64,000 nucleotides of DNA, taken from NCBI GenBank assembly GCA_951799445.1, contig OX637295.1, positions 21,762,001-21,826,000 on the forward strand, read 5' to 3'. Each line of letters opens with the position of its first letter. The first letter of the stretch is position 1. Of the stretch, positions 48,500-59,150 are shown one piece after another. The DNA comes from Pseudisothecium myosuroides. Its lineage: Eukaryota; Streptophyta; Bryopsida; Hypnales; Lembophyllaceae. A program made the position numbers and the translations under genes. Under the pieces are notes generated by a model. That model was not told the origin of the DNA. It worked only from the letters and a program-made list of their open reading frames with translations, and did not search any database.

Positions 48500-50740
48500 G
48501 GTGCAATTATTTTTACGAGGGAAAGTTTTGAAAACTTCTTAAATAGATTAAAAAATATTTATTATTTGCTTCAAAATATATTCAGATATACTAATAAATA
48601 AAATCGATGCCCTTTATTTTATCCAAATAATTTTCATTTATAAATCACCGAAGCATAGAGTTCTACAAGTAGAAATCAAGAATTAAAAATACAATGAAGG
48701 GAAAATATTGGACCTCTTCTTCTTTAACGCAAGTTTTTTTTTAAATAAACATATACAAATTTGGATTCTTATTTTAAAAAGCTTAAGATGTAAAGAAGAA
48801 ATATAATAAATGCTCTTCTTCCTTTGGAAAAAAGGTTCATCCATAACTTACCAAAAAATGGAGGCTTTCCCATAATGGAAAACATAAAATTGGAAGAATA
48901 TCAATGCGATTACTCTTCTCATTTGTAAACCTAAGTTCTCACAATTTTTGGAAAAAATTCAAATAATATATTATTTGCTTCAAAATGTATCCATGTATAC
49001 TAATAAACAAAATGGGTTTTCGGTTCTTTATCCTAATAATTTTAACCCCTCAAGGACGAAGGCCTTTTTTCTGCCAAAAAACACTTAAAACTGTCATTTC
49101 TATAGCAAGGATTCCAAAAATTTGAAAAATGTTTTTTTTGGAAATTTAACGGTAGGATCTTACCCCTAACTAGTATGAGAATGTGAGGAAAAAATTTCAG
49201 AATTCTGGACCGCACAGACTGTAAGATATCTGCATTTAAATTGGAAAAAACAAGTATTTGAGTATTTCAGCACATTGCGGGACTAGATTTTTAGACTTTA
49301 AACATTTTTAACTTAAAATTTTTGGACTACAAAGTTTTGAGCTTTAAATCTTTATAGTGGAAAATTGAGTTGAGACTTGAGAGTCTAGGGAAAAAAAGAA
49401 TATTAAAAAAAACTTAATTATCATTCCTAAAAAAATTATTAAGTAGAAGTCGACACGAGATAGAAGGAAAATCTAAAATATTTATATATTTTAGATGGAA
49501 TCAAAATACAGTAATCCCAATGGTGACATTGTTCTAGCAAGTAAACTAAACCATGAGAATTTATCTTTTGTGAAAAATTGCAAAAATAGCATTTAGAAAT
49601 GAATCCTACAAGTTATTTTCTTCAAGAAGATGCTCTAACTGCCCAAAAAACAAGAATGTCCCTATTAACTTTCTCATAACAAATCCAAATAAAATGAACC
49701 AAAGCTTTCCAGATAGACAAAAATATTATCTATCAAAAGAAAAATACAAAAATACAAAATCCAATTCCTGCCAAATGTTTTGTCCTGCCCAAACTGCCCA
49801 GTTAGGACAAAAAGTAACATATTTTGCTAGAACTTTTGACTCCTATTTCCAAATGTGCTGAAATTTAGTGCATATGAAAGATATTCCTTGCGCCCACCTT
49901 CTATTAAAATTTCAACTTAAAATATGGAATTCTCTAGTGACACGTACTTGCCCGAAATTCCTCTACAACCAAAAATCACATGCTGGTCCTCTAGGGGTTA
50001 ATTCATAAATCACCCAAGCATAGAGTTCTATGAGTAGAAATCAAGAATTCAAAATACAATGAAGGAAAAAAATCATACCTCTTTTTTTTCTAAGCAAGAG
50101 TTTTGGGAAATAAATAGATACAAATTCTTGTTTTTATTTTTAAAAATTTAAGATGTAGAGAAGAAATATAAAAAGTGCTCTTCTTCCTTTAAAAAATAGG
50201 TTCATTTGTAATTTACCAAAAAATGGAGGGTTTCCCATTATGAAAAACATAAAAATGGAAGAGTATCAATGCGATTACTCTTCTCCTTGTAAACCTAAGT
50301 TCTCAGAATTTCTAGAAAAAATTGGAAATAATATATTATTTGCTTCAAAATATATACACATATACTAATAAACAAAATGAGTGCTCTTTTTTTCATCCAA
50401 ATTATTTTCATTCATAAATTACCGAAGCTTAGAGTTCTGCAAGTAGAAATCAAGAATTCAAAATATATCGGACTTCTTCTTCTTCTAAGCAAGATTTTTT
50501 ATAAATAAATAGATACAAATTCCTGTTCTTATTTAAAAAAATTTAAGATGTAAAGAAGAAATACAATAAGTGCTCTTCTTCCTAGAGAAAAAAGGTTCAT
50601 TCGTAACTTACCAAAGACTGGAGGCTTTCCCATAATGGAAAATATAAAAATGGAAGAATATCAATGTGATTACTCTTTTCATTTTTAAACCTAAGTTCTC
50701 ACAATTCCATGAAAAAAATTGGAAATGAAATATTTCTCAA
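48500..50740. repeat. Satellite, three copies of a ~410-bp unit
   Basis: Unit landmarks: ATAGAGTTCTACAAGTAGAA (about 48654, 50019, 50430), GATGTAAAGAAGAAATA, GGAGGCTTTCCCATAATG, CCTAAGTTCTCACAATT. After removing the TTAA element at 49042-50001 the period is 409-411 bp. Confidence 0.8.
49042..50001. mobile_element. TTAA-family element 12, inserted in the 410-bp satellite
   Basis: TTAACCCCTCAAGGACGAAG at the left, GGTCCTCTAGGGGTTAA at the right, 960 bp. CTGCCCAAACTGCCC ends 203 bp from the right end. The satellite unit continues directly across the insertion (AATAATTT, then TTCATAAATCACC). Confidence 0.88.
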
Positions 50741-51219
50741 AAATACCAAAAAAATGGATTAATTATCATGATTTCTTAAATATGGTATTCTTTTCACTGG
50801 AACAATGTAGTTCCATAACTTACCAAAATGAAGAGGGTTCTTATTTTGGAAAAAGAACCAAAATATTGGTAAGACAATGGATTGGTATTGTTGCTCCTGT
50901 ACCGAAAATACATCACTGTAATTGTGAAAGAAAATGGATGTTATTTTAGGAAATAAGCAGGCCTCCAACAACAACTACATATAAAACGTGTATTATTCTA
51001 TACAAATAAAAATTGAACTATAATTATAAAATTATCATTCATTTTCTTGTTCCCAACCAAAGAAAGGCTCAACAATGATTTAAAATATAGTCCAAATACA
51101 CGTGGTAAAAGAATGACAATTAGGGACTTTGGAAGGAAAAAAAATGGAATTTTTTTTTCTATTCAAAGTCCATTAGATCCAAAAACCGGTGCCCAAAACG
51201 TCAAATTCGTACTGAGCTC
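50741..51219. other. Spacer, nothing recognised
   Basis: AT-rich; it includes the 3' flank of the minus-strand pseudogene. Confidence 0.4.
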
Positions 51220-52706
51220 CTACATACTTCTAGTATTGATCACAAAATCGCTTCTCTTTGGCTTTGGTCCAATCCTCTCTAGTTCTACAAGGCTTGCATC
51301 CTTAGTATCTTTACTCCACCGCAGCCATTTCCACAGAAAATGAAGTTCGCACTCCAACAACTGAAACTCCCTAGAACTCGCGTGTATCATCTCCTCGTGG
51401 AGCTTCACCAACTTCCGAAGCATTGCTAATTCTTCGGGAGTGCTACCATACTCAGGAGCCATAATGAAAGGGCATAACTCCTTCGACTCTTGGACTGCAA
51501 TATTGTAAAATTCTTTTTCTTTCTCAGCTATTTGGACGCCGATGCTTTTCCTTTGATGTTGCAGCTGCCCACACTTGCGTTCCAAGAGTTGGAGTTGCCT
51601 TTGATATACTGCCACATCATCCATCATGTGAGTGCGTCCTTCCTCTCTCTTCTTGAAATAATTATCTTTACTTTTCTTCAAATCAGCCAAGTACTTGTCA
51701 TTTTCAGCAATGGCTTTCTTGACCGCCTCAGACTCCGCAAAGATGACACAAGACCCTCGTCACATTCTGGTGAAGCTTCATTTTTCTTCAAGTCTTCCCA
51801 TTCCATTGTGGCTTCAAGCAAAGCTTCTCGTGCACTTGCTATCTTAGCACTCAACATATCTTCATCGTCTGAAGAATCGTCCTTGCTCAGACCGCCACCG
51901 TGCTCTAAGAATATATGGTCCACGCGCTTGGGCTCCACATCCTCCCTGCACTATTCATGTTTGTGGAACAATGTATTGGGCTCCTCAACCTTCTTCTTTC
52001 CCTTTTGGTCAGCCATCGCCTTCGAGGCTGACTTATAAAAATCCATGAGAGCAAGTACTTATAGGTCTTCATCGAACTCATACTCATCGTATTCATAGGT
52101 GTGCTCATCTGAGCTAAAAGCAGTTGACCACACTACCTCTTCGTCGGGAATGCACAACTTCCCCAGTTTAACCAATGTCAACTTCTTCACAACATCAACT
52201 CATTCATCTTGAACCAACAGTGCTGGGTCCTCTGGATGGTCTCCAATAGGCAACTCCTTTATGGTTGTCCAATCCACCCGCTTCTTCGGTATACATTCGG
52301 TATACACCATTTGGACAAGATACAAAGGAAAACTGTCGTTTTGATACGGCTGCTCCTCTAGATACAACTCCCTCCATACCTGAAGGCATCTCTTCTTGAA
52401 GTCTTCATTTTTGCAATATCCAAGATTTGCCTTGTTAGACTCCACGTGCAGCTTGTGTCGCCAGAGCGGAAACAGCTTGTCGATGTGGCACCAATCCACA
52501 TATTTTTTAACTGTTTCATAGCTCCAAGGCTCAGGTTCCTCCTTCCAACCCAAGAAAGCCTTAATGTGTGGAGGCAAAAGGATAGGCACACGCTTCTTGT
52601 GAGTTTTTCCAGTCCTCTTCCGTGGCATGTCACGACGTGCCTTCTTCTGTTGCCGAGTCAATGGGTTTGGTTGGGCCTCATCCTCCATGACGATCACTTT
52701 GTACAT
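51220..52706 (-). pseudogene. Broken paralogue of the 226-aa protein with coiled-coil tail
   Basis: Read from the ATG at 52706 (or 52688) the first 165 residues match the gene at 40336 (GWKEEPEPWSYETVKKYVDW, CHIDKLFPLWRHK, NKANLGYC, VDWTTIKE). The same frame then continues with plausible coding sequence through three stops: TGA after the DPALLVQDE segment near 52200, TAA after EFDEDL near 52060, and TAG after LFHKHE near 51960. A frameshift near 51760 moves the reading to the last frame, a long coiled coil (YLADLKKSKDNYFKKREEGR ... ELERIGPKPKRSD) ending at 51220. Full length would be about 490 residues. A GC-rich array and TATA-like element lie upstream as for intact genes, so it may still be transcribed. 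Multiple introns are an alternative, but the stops sit in otherwise collinear reading. Confidence 0.7.
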
Positions 52707-52934
52707 GGACAACGAGTCTAGGTACTAAGTTTAATATTCTAACACTAAACTTGTACTACACGAGCGTGAAAATCCTAAACCGGTGGTATATCACATTTAC
52801 AAAAAACATACATTTATAAATATATACTCAATTTACAATACCCAAATGTCAAGCTGCCAACAATCCGGTGCACGGAACGAAAGCCACAAAAATGAAGTGG
52901 AGAGACACAAAATGTCCCCCTCACAACTCTAACC

Positions 52935-53335
52935 CCTAGCCCACGAGCACGCAGTTACCCACTTTGAGGTGGATGAAAGATGGTGCGCAGGGCCTGGAGT
53001 GGAGAACGCGGGTGCAAGAGAACGCTCATATACCCGAGGTCTCGTGGGGGCGAGTGCGGGTCTGGGCGACTTCGGAGGAGGCGACCTCGCGTACTGGGCG
53101 ACCTCGAGTCCAAGGAGAACGCGGGTCTAGGAACCACGACCGCCGGAGGGGAATTCAGCGACCGCGCGTGGAAACTTGGGCGACATCGTGTGGCAACGAA
53201 GGCAACCGCGGGTCTTAGGCGACCTCGCGTCCTGGATCCCGGACGACCTCGGGTACTGGTCGACCTCGGGTACTGGCTTCCAGGGCGACCGCGTGTAGTG
53301 GGCGACCGCGCGTCCACCTCCACTAGTATCGCATC
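52935..53335 (-). promoter_or_regulatory. GC-rich motif array and leader upstream of the pseudogene
   Basis: On the minus strand ACCCGAGGTCG(A/C)CC units run from 53330 to 53040, then TATATGAGCG near 53031, then a leader (GCGCACCATCTTTCATCC, GTGCTCGTGGGC) that is also found upstream of the kinase gene at 58.7 kb. Same order and orientation as at the other two genes. Open frames rich in Arg/Gly/Pro here are by-products of the repeat. Confidence 0.6.
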
Positions 53336-53988
53336 TCCTGGAAAAAGGTTGTCCACATTTTCGGAAATTTGCTTTAGGGGTTGTGAACCCTAAAGCTTTG
53401 GCCTCTTCTTATGAAATTCAAAAGTGCCGATACATAATATTGGCGGTCTAAGCTTAGGAAACAGGAGGCTCACATGTTTAGAGCAGTCCAATAGAAGATC
53501 GTACGATTACATATGCACAACATACATTTTGTAATGTTTTGCTCTTTGAAATAGACATACCATTTTTTAGTGGCTTTTTATCTTTGTGTTGAAACCCGGC
53601 GGCCTTACGAATTGAACATTTTGGTAAACATTTTTTATAAAATTTTGGTGTGGTTTTCTAGACTTATTTATACGTGGAAAGCTTTCAGTCATTCCATTTC
53701 AATGAATGAATCAAAATTTATGAAGGTTTGGAGTTAGCGGACAGTTTTGGATCCTCTAATTTCAAATGAACTTTACAGTCCTCTACATTACTCAATTTCC
53801 AATATTTCCCTTAGAAAAATAAATCATAGGATGTAGATTATTCATTACAATATGGCAACCATTGAATTTGGCATATTTCAATTCCATAATCAAATTCTCT
53901 GCAATTTAGTAAATAGAATCATTCGCTATTTCTTTCCATATGAAATTTTTTTCCAATATGTTCTACAATTCCAAATGATTTGAACAGA

Positions 53989-54823
53989 TTAACCCCGAAA
54001 GGTTTTTGACTATGTTTTCACCAAAACCGCTCCAAAACTGCCATTTCAAATACAAGTACCAAATTTTAGAAGAAAAAAAATTTAAAACAAACATAAATGT
54101 AGGATCTCGTAATATATCGGTTAAAAAAGATGTGGAAAAAATTTCATAATTTTCCACCATGTACATTGCAAGATATTATTGTTTGAATTGAAAAAAAATC
54201 TTTTTTTTGTCCCTGCCTGGAAGAAAACACGCAGCTGCCCTTATAGTTGTACAACATATAGGGAAAAAATAGTAAGTAGAAAGAGGTAGAGAATGACTTA
54301 AAATACTAAATTGTAAAGAGTTTTGTTATGGAATTGAAAAATGCCAATCCCATTGGTTGTAATGTTGTAATAAACAATCTACATCCAATTTTTTTATTTT
54401 CTTTCTGAAATATTAGAAATTCAGTTCAATATAGGGCTTCAAAGTTTATTTTAGAATATAGATTCCTTAACTACCCTCAAACTGAAACTACTCTTCACTT
54501 TTGACTCATTCATCCAAATGGAATGATTCAAAGCTTCCCATACATATATAAATTTGTACAAGCAATTTCAAATTTCGGGAATCCAAAAAAGGGATTTTCC
54601 AAGACTTTTACGTGGTTGCCCGCTGATTGTGGAAAATGACATATCATGCAATAATTTTTTAACCATGTAGTAAGAAGTTATGAAAATTGTTGGGCCTTGA
54701 ATCTACACTTGAGACACATCTTCTTTGAAAATTTCAAAGTGGCTTAATAAAAAGTCCATTTGTAGTGAACTGTTCTAAATCACTATATTGCCAAAAAATG
54801 GTGTTTCGTCCTTTAGGCATTAA
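53989..54823. mobile_element. TTAA-family element 13 (nested)
   Basis: TTAACCCCGAAAGGTTTTTG at the left; TCCTTTAGGCATTAA at the right. TTGCCC ends 202 bp from the right end. It shares its right TTAA with the next element. Confidence 0.75.
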
Positions 54824-56064
54824 CTCCTAAATGCCCAAGGCCTTTTTTGAACTTCTCGGAATTTGCTTTTACTTGAACGAGAAGCCAACATTTTGTTAAG
54901 TTCTATCAATTTTTAATGAATTCTAAGTTTGTAACCGTACAAATTCAAACTAGACATGTTAGAGGCCACATACAAAAAGAAAACACAAGAACATCACTTA
55001 TGAATTGAAAGACTATAATGTTCAAATATGAGGGTGTTCAAATTGTGAAAGTGACTTGAAGTCTTTCAATCCTCTTTTCACATGCCAAATCTAAGAAGTT
55101 GGTCATCACAAGAATATGACCTAATATGCATAACCCCAATCAATTTACGGGTTCTCAAAATCTACTCTACAATTTTTGAAAATGAATTTCTAAGGTCATT
55201 TTTCCTTCAAGATCTAGTGTATTTAGGGCTCATTTCCAAGAGCCCTCAACACTACAGGAAGTGAAGATTGCAATAGATACCTTTGCACAAAATCTTCAAT
55301 AGAAAATTCATAATCCATCAATTTCAAGATCGGACTTCTGATGCTAACACTAGACTTGAAAAAAGAATATTTCAAAAATATAAATTATTAAAAATAGCAA
55401 CTTTGTTAGGTTTTAGCTCAAGGGGGTCACTCTATGCATTTACACAACCCACGTGTGGCAAAGTTTTTGGACCCTCTATTTCCTTCTTAAAATTTAATTT
55501 AAAGAAAACAAAAAAAATTGGAATAGTTTTTTCTACTTTGAAAGTTTATATTTTGAATTATTGATATTTTTGTTTGTTGATAATAATTAGTTACAAATTT
55601 TTGAAGAAAAAAGATACATTGTAGAGCTGAAAATAACTTTAGACCCCCTATTTACTTTATAAAATATTGTCTAAAAAATGAACTAAAAATTTCTAAAAAT
55701 AACTATCTATTGGAAGTTTGTTTTTCTTGAGTATTGATGCAATAGTCATCCAAATGTATACTCTATAAATGTTTGAGTTGAAACTTATGCCATTTTAGTT
55801 CACTTTTCAACCTATTCTAATAGTCATTTTTTATGTTATTTGAGTTGGAAATTTTTGGCAATAGAAATCTCCAGTCATCATTAATCAAAGTTCAAAATCA
55901 TAGGCTGAAATTATAGTTTATTAAAAAATAAATAGGAAGTCAAAAAATCACTTCACCGCACGTGGTACTCAAAATCTCTATAGAATGACCTCCTTGTTAG
56001 GTTTTAGGGTACTTCAACGTTTTGTTGACACTGAAATTTGGTGCCTCGGGAATTTAGGGGTTAA
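54820..56064 (-). mobile_element. TTAA-family element 14 (nested, contains another transposon)
   Basis: TTAACTCCTAAATGCCCAAG at the left; CGGGAATTTAGGGGTTAA at the right. Inverted relative of 63160-63805 and 59151-59800 (GAATTTGGTGCCTCGG against CGAGGCACCAAAATC). The insert at 55417-55998 explains its larger size. Confidence 0.75.
55417..55998. mobile_element. Short relative of the 13.9-kb transposon, 9-bp TSD
   Basis: Flanked by AGGTTTTAG (55408-55416 and 55999-56007). The left end CTCAAGGGGGTCACTC and the following ACCCACGTGTGGC closely match the ends of the element at 13927-16407; the right end is a diverged complement (CCGCACGTGG, then GAATGACCTCC). Noncoding. Confidence 0.65.
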
Positions 56065-56397
56065 AGCATGTAGCAAACTTCTATTTGAAAAAAGGTCAAA
56101 CAGAGCACTATCATTTTAGCCATTTTCCCATCATAGACGAGTGAGCTGCTGCAGTGCAGCTGCCCTACTTTGCGCAGGGCCAAAAAAATGAACAAAATGG
56201 ATTTGAATGCTTCTCTTCCAATCCACACAGTGAAAATTCTTGAAATATTGATCTAATATTTTCAACACAATGTACGGAAAGATCCAATGGTGACATGAGT
56301 AAAAAAAATGTTTTTTTCCAAATATTTGGTACTTGTATCAGAAATGGCATTTTCAAAGCGTTTTCAATGAAAACAAAGTCATGGAACTTTAGGGGTT

Positions 56398-57049
56398 CAG
56401 GTTCTTATTTGACTTCTTTTATCCACCTCTTATTTCAAGGGCCACTTTCTAAAGTCAAAGATATATTTCTTCCAGTAAGAAGTATCCAGACCTTGTAAAC
56501 TACATCATCTTTGCAAATGAAAATCTTTATATCATACACAATACAAATGCTCTAGAACGATTACAACAATTTTACTAAAAAATTAATAGATACATAATAG
56601 CATTTCCGCAAGTGTCAGATGTTCTTCCATTTATTTGTTGTTCAACATTTGCACTCATGGTCTACAAAGGATTAAAAATTCATTATTACATTATCAAATA
56701 TCAAATGAAATAATAGATGACAAAATGACTATGCAACAATATCCATTCACCAATACATGGATTTTTCATATCTTAGGTGTACCATTCACATGTTTCAAAG
56801 CAAATGAATCCACTTGCATCACATCCCAAAGTTATAGATAGTTTGCTCAAAGAAATTCAAATTAAAAATGATGTACATGGAACTTGGCAATTTCCAGACA
56901 CATCAATTGCTTTCAATAACACACTATACGTGCTAGAAATTTTATTTCTCGTAATCATGTACCCAATACAAAATGAGAGGCGCAAAATATGGCCAACTAC
57001 TTCATTCCTTCAAAGTTCTAAACTCAAGACATCAAGTCCTACACTCCCA
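56398..57049. other. Spacer downstream of the kinase gene
   Basis: AT-rich; probable 3' UTR of the kinase at its right edge. Short open frames only. Confidence 0.4.
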
Positions 57050-58630
57050 CTACAAAGGTGAGTCACGGAAAACTGCTTCCGGGGGCTTCATGTTCCATGG
57101 TGGAGCCATTAGCGATGTTGTCAACTCCATACATGTCAATCTAATCTTCGGGTCTGGGTGCATGAGTTGACCCAACTTATACGCAAAGAACCTAGACCCG
57201 TCGGCATCCTTGAATAGGTCCTTGTCGAACTCACTCATCTCACCAATCCTCATCCATTTGGTCAACTTTCCAATAGAGTATGAGTCCGATTGCTGCGTAT
57301 ATTTCTGCGTTGATTGCATAATAGATATGCTCGTATCCGAATTTGGAGGCCCAAACGCATAAAACAACTCAGGAGCCACCCACCAACGACGAGATTGTTC
57401 TTCCTGCTTCTGTACCTCACTTGGATATCCATAATGCAATGGGGCTTTTTCACCAATATGACTTGCAATTCCCCAATCACAAATCCCAATGTGGATTATC
57501 TCATTCGAATAATCGGGAAAATGCAACATTATATTCCTCGGAGACAAGTCATTGTGCAGCACCAAGGACTTGTGCATGAGATTAGTCACGAATACGAGAG
57601 CCCACGCCAACTTCGCCTTGTGCCTTCGAAAGAGGCTAACTTCTTTTTGTTTCTCCTCTGGAAGTTCCCTCACTCGCCTCACTTCGTTCCATTCAACGCT
57701 TATTGCCACCTTCTTATCAAGTGACTTCAACTCATCAAGGTTGCCACCGTTCCACCATAACGTGTACGATTCCATGCTTTTCCCGTTAATGGCAAAAAAT
57801 TTAACTATAGCAAGATGATTTAAGGGACATGCCAAGGCCTCTATCGACTGTTCCACCCTCGCATCATGCTTGTTCTCGGTCTTTGGCATCTTCCCAACAA
57901 GAGCGATGTGTGGCGGGATTGTGTCCATCCCTTCAATGCGCACCTTGCGCACCTTTCCGTATCCACCTTGACGATCGTATCCAGTGAGGGCCACCACCTT
58001 CGCCAAAGGAGAGATCCATATGATGGACAATCCACCATCTCGCGCTAACGCCGACGTCGTAGCATCATTTTTCCACTTGAATCCCCTCGCTCCATGCTTT
58101 GAGAGTTTCATTGCTGCTTTGTGCCACGAGTCCATCTTCCCTCGGAATTCAGTGGCACCTTCTTCTCCTAGATACCTTGGGACTTTCGGTCGCATTTCCT
58201 CCATCAATTTGTGCGTGTTGAAGATGCATGGCTGGATAACATCATCAAGCCAGTGGTAGATATTGTTATTGTAAGTTAACTCCACGTCGCAAAACTCCTG
58301 CGATTCTTTGCACTTACTTAAGATTCGCGCTGACAAATCGTCCGTCAACTTTGGGCTACCCGTTGTTGGATCCCTCAAGTAGGTGGCCTCCAAGAACTCT
58401 ACACTTTTTCCCTCATACCATTCCAAACACACCTTGTATGCATACCTTGTATAGGGTACAGGAGGATACGTTGGGTCCCTCTCATGTGCTGTCCTCTTCT
58501 TCTTCTTCCTCGACCGATGTGTACTCGCCGTCACTTGACCTGTAGATATAGGCACTTCAAACTGCTCTGGATTGTCCGGGTCCAAATTGGACTTCCGCCT
58601 CGTGCGACTACCTTCCACCGGATTTGACAT
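57050..58630 (-). CDS. Divergent protein kinase-like protein
   Basis: 526 residues, single exon, from the ATG at 58630 (MSNPVEGSRTRRK). Basic N-terminus with RKKKKR at 41-46, an unknown region (60-190), then a kinase fold: glycine-rich loop GYDRQGGYGKV (217-227), candidate ATP lysine K247 (ALVGKM), catalytic loop HNDLSPRNIM (359-368) and DWG (385-387). It continues with APE as VAPELF (418-423), DSYSIG (449-454) and R497. The catalytic D361 and N366 are present. HRD is HND and DFG is DWG, so activity is plausible but of a divergent class; I know no close named family. An in-frame upstream extension (to 58744) lacks an ATG and overlaps the leader shared with 52.9 kb, so I reject it. The gene lies behind a GC-rich array in the same orientation as at the other loci. 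Confidence 0.8.
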   Translation of the reverse strand: MSNPVEGSRTRRKSNLDPDNPEQFEVPISTGQVTASTHRSRKKKKRTAHERDPTYPPVPYTRYAYKVCLEWYEGKSVEFLEATYLRDPTTGSPKLTDDLSARILSKCKESQEFCDVELTYNNNIYHWLDDVIQPCIFNTHKLMEEMRPKVPRYLGEEGATEFRGKMDSWHKAAMKLSKHGARGFKWKNDATTSALARDGGLSIIWISPLAKVVALTGYDRQGGYGKVRKVRIEGMDTIPPHIALVGKMPKTENKHDARVEQSIEALACPLNHLAIVKFFAINGKSMESYTLWWNGGNLDELKSLDKKVAISVEWNEVRRVRELPEEKQKEVSLFRRHKAKLAWALVFVTNLMHKSLVLHNDLSPRNIMLHFPDYSNEIIHIGICDWGIASHIGEKAPLHYGYPSEVQKQEEQSRRWWVAPELFYAFGPPNSDTSISIMQSTQKYTQQSDSYSIGKLTKWMRIGEMSEFDKDLFKDADGSRFFAYKLGQLMHPDPKIRLTCMELTTSLMAPPWNMKPPEAVFRDSPL

Positions 58631-58699
58631 GGTTGTGGTTTCGGAGAAGGTGGTCGTTGTTTTCCGTAAGTTTGTGGATGAAAACTGCGAAAACTTCCC

Positions 58700-58965
58700 C
58701 CCTCCAAGTCCAAATTCACCCCCGGCCCACGAGCACGCAGTCACCCACTACAAGGCGGATGAAAGACCATGCGCAAGGCCGGGAGTGGCGACTGCGGGTG
58801 AGTGCGAATACTTAAGTAGCCGCAATCGCCCTGGGGCGACCTCGGCTTCTCGGAAAGGGGCACGTGCGGGTACAGGGCGACTACGTGTACGGCGACCGCG
58901 TGTCCTGGGCGACTGCGGATGGGCGACCGCGGCTGGATGGGGCGACCGCGGCTCGGTGGGTCGAA
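58700..58965 (-). promoter_or_regulatory. GC-rich motif array and shared leader upstream of the kinase gene
   Basis: On the minus strand GCGGTCGCCC/GAGGTCGCCC units run from 58965 to about 58840, then ACTTAAGTATTCGCAC near 58815 in the TATA position. A leader then follows (CTTGCGCATGGTCTTTCATC, GACTGCGTGCTCGTGGGC) that aligns with 52935-53010. The array is about 185-330 bp upstream of the ATG. Confidence 0.6.
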
Positions 58966-59150
58966 CCCAAAATTTAGAAGATATAGGGCATGATTTGAAA
59001 TTTTTGGAACTTCAGAGGGGCAGAATTAAATAGTTTACATACAAGTAAAAGGACTAATCTTCATTTTCCAAATAAACACTGAGGAAAGCAATTTCCCAAG
59101 ACCTCTTCAAAGTTTTCTTTCATTTAGAATTGGGTACCTTAGAGATTTTT

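Larger units (their letters stand above)
53600..56397. mobile_element. Outer TTAA-family element, split by two later insertions
   Basis: Related to element 1 (5234-6119): the left part ends TCTACAATTCCAAATGATTTGAA near 53985 and the right part resumes GCATGTAGCAAAC after 56064, ending at ACTTTAGGGGTTCA near 56397. The left terminus is decayed. The 2.08 kb between are two younger elements. Confidence 0.65.

Noticed and set aside
52955..53393. Open frames of 84-137 codons in the array upstream of the pseudogene
   Set aside because: Same repeat by-product as at 39.6-40.2 kb (runs of RGRP and RPRV).
58631..58744. Longer N-terminus for the kinase protein
   Set aside because: No ATG at its start (GTG at 58744) and it overlaps the leader shared with the pseudogene upstream region.
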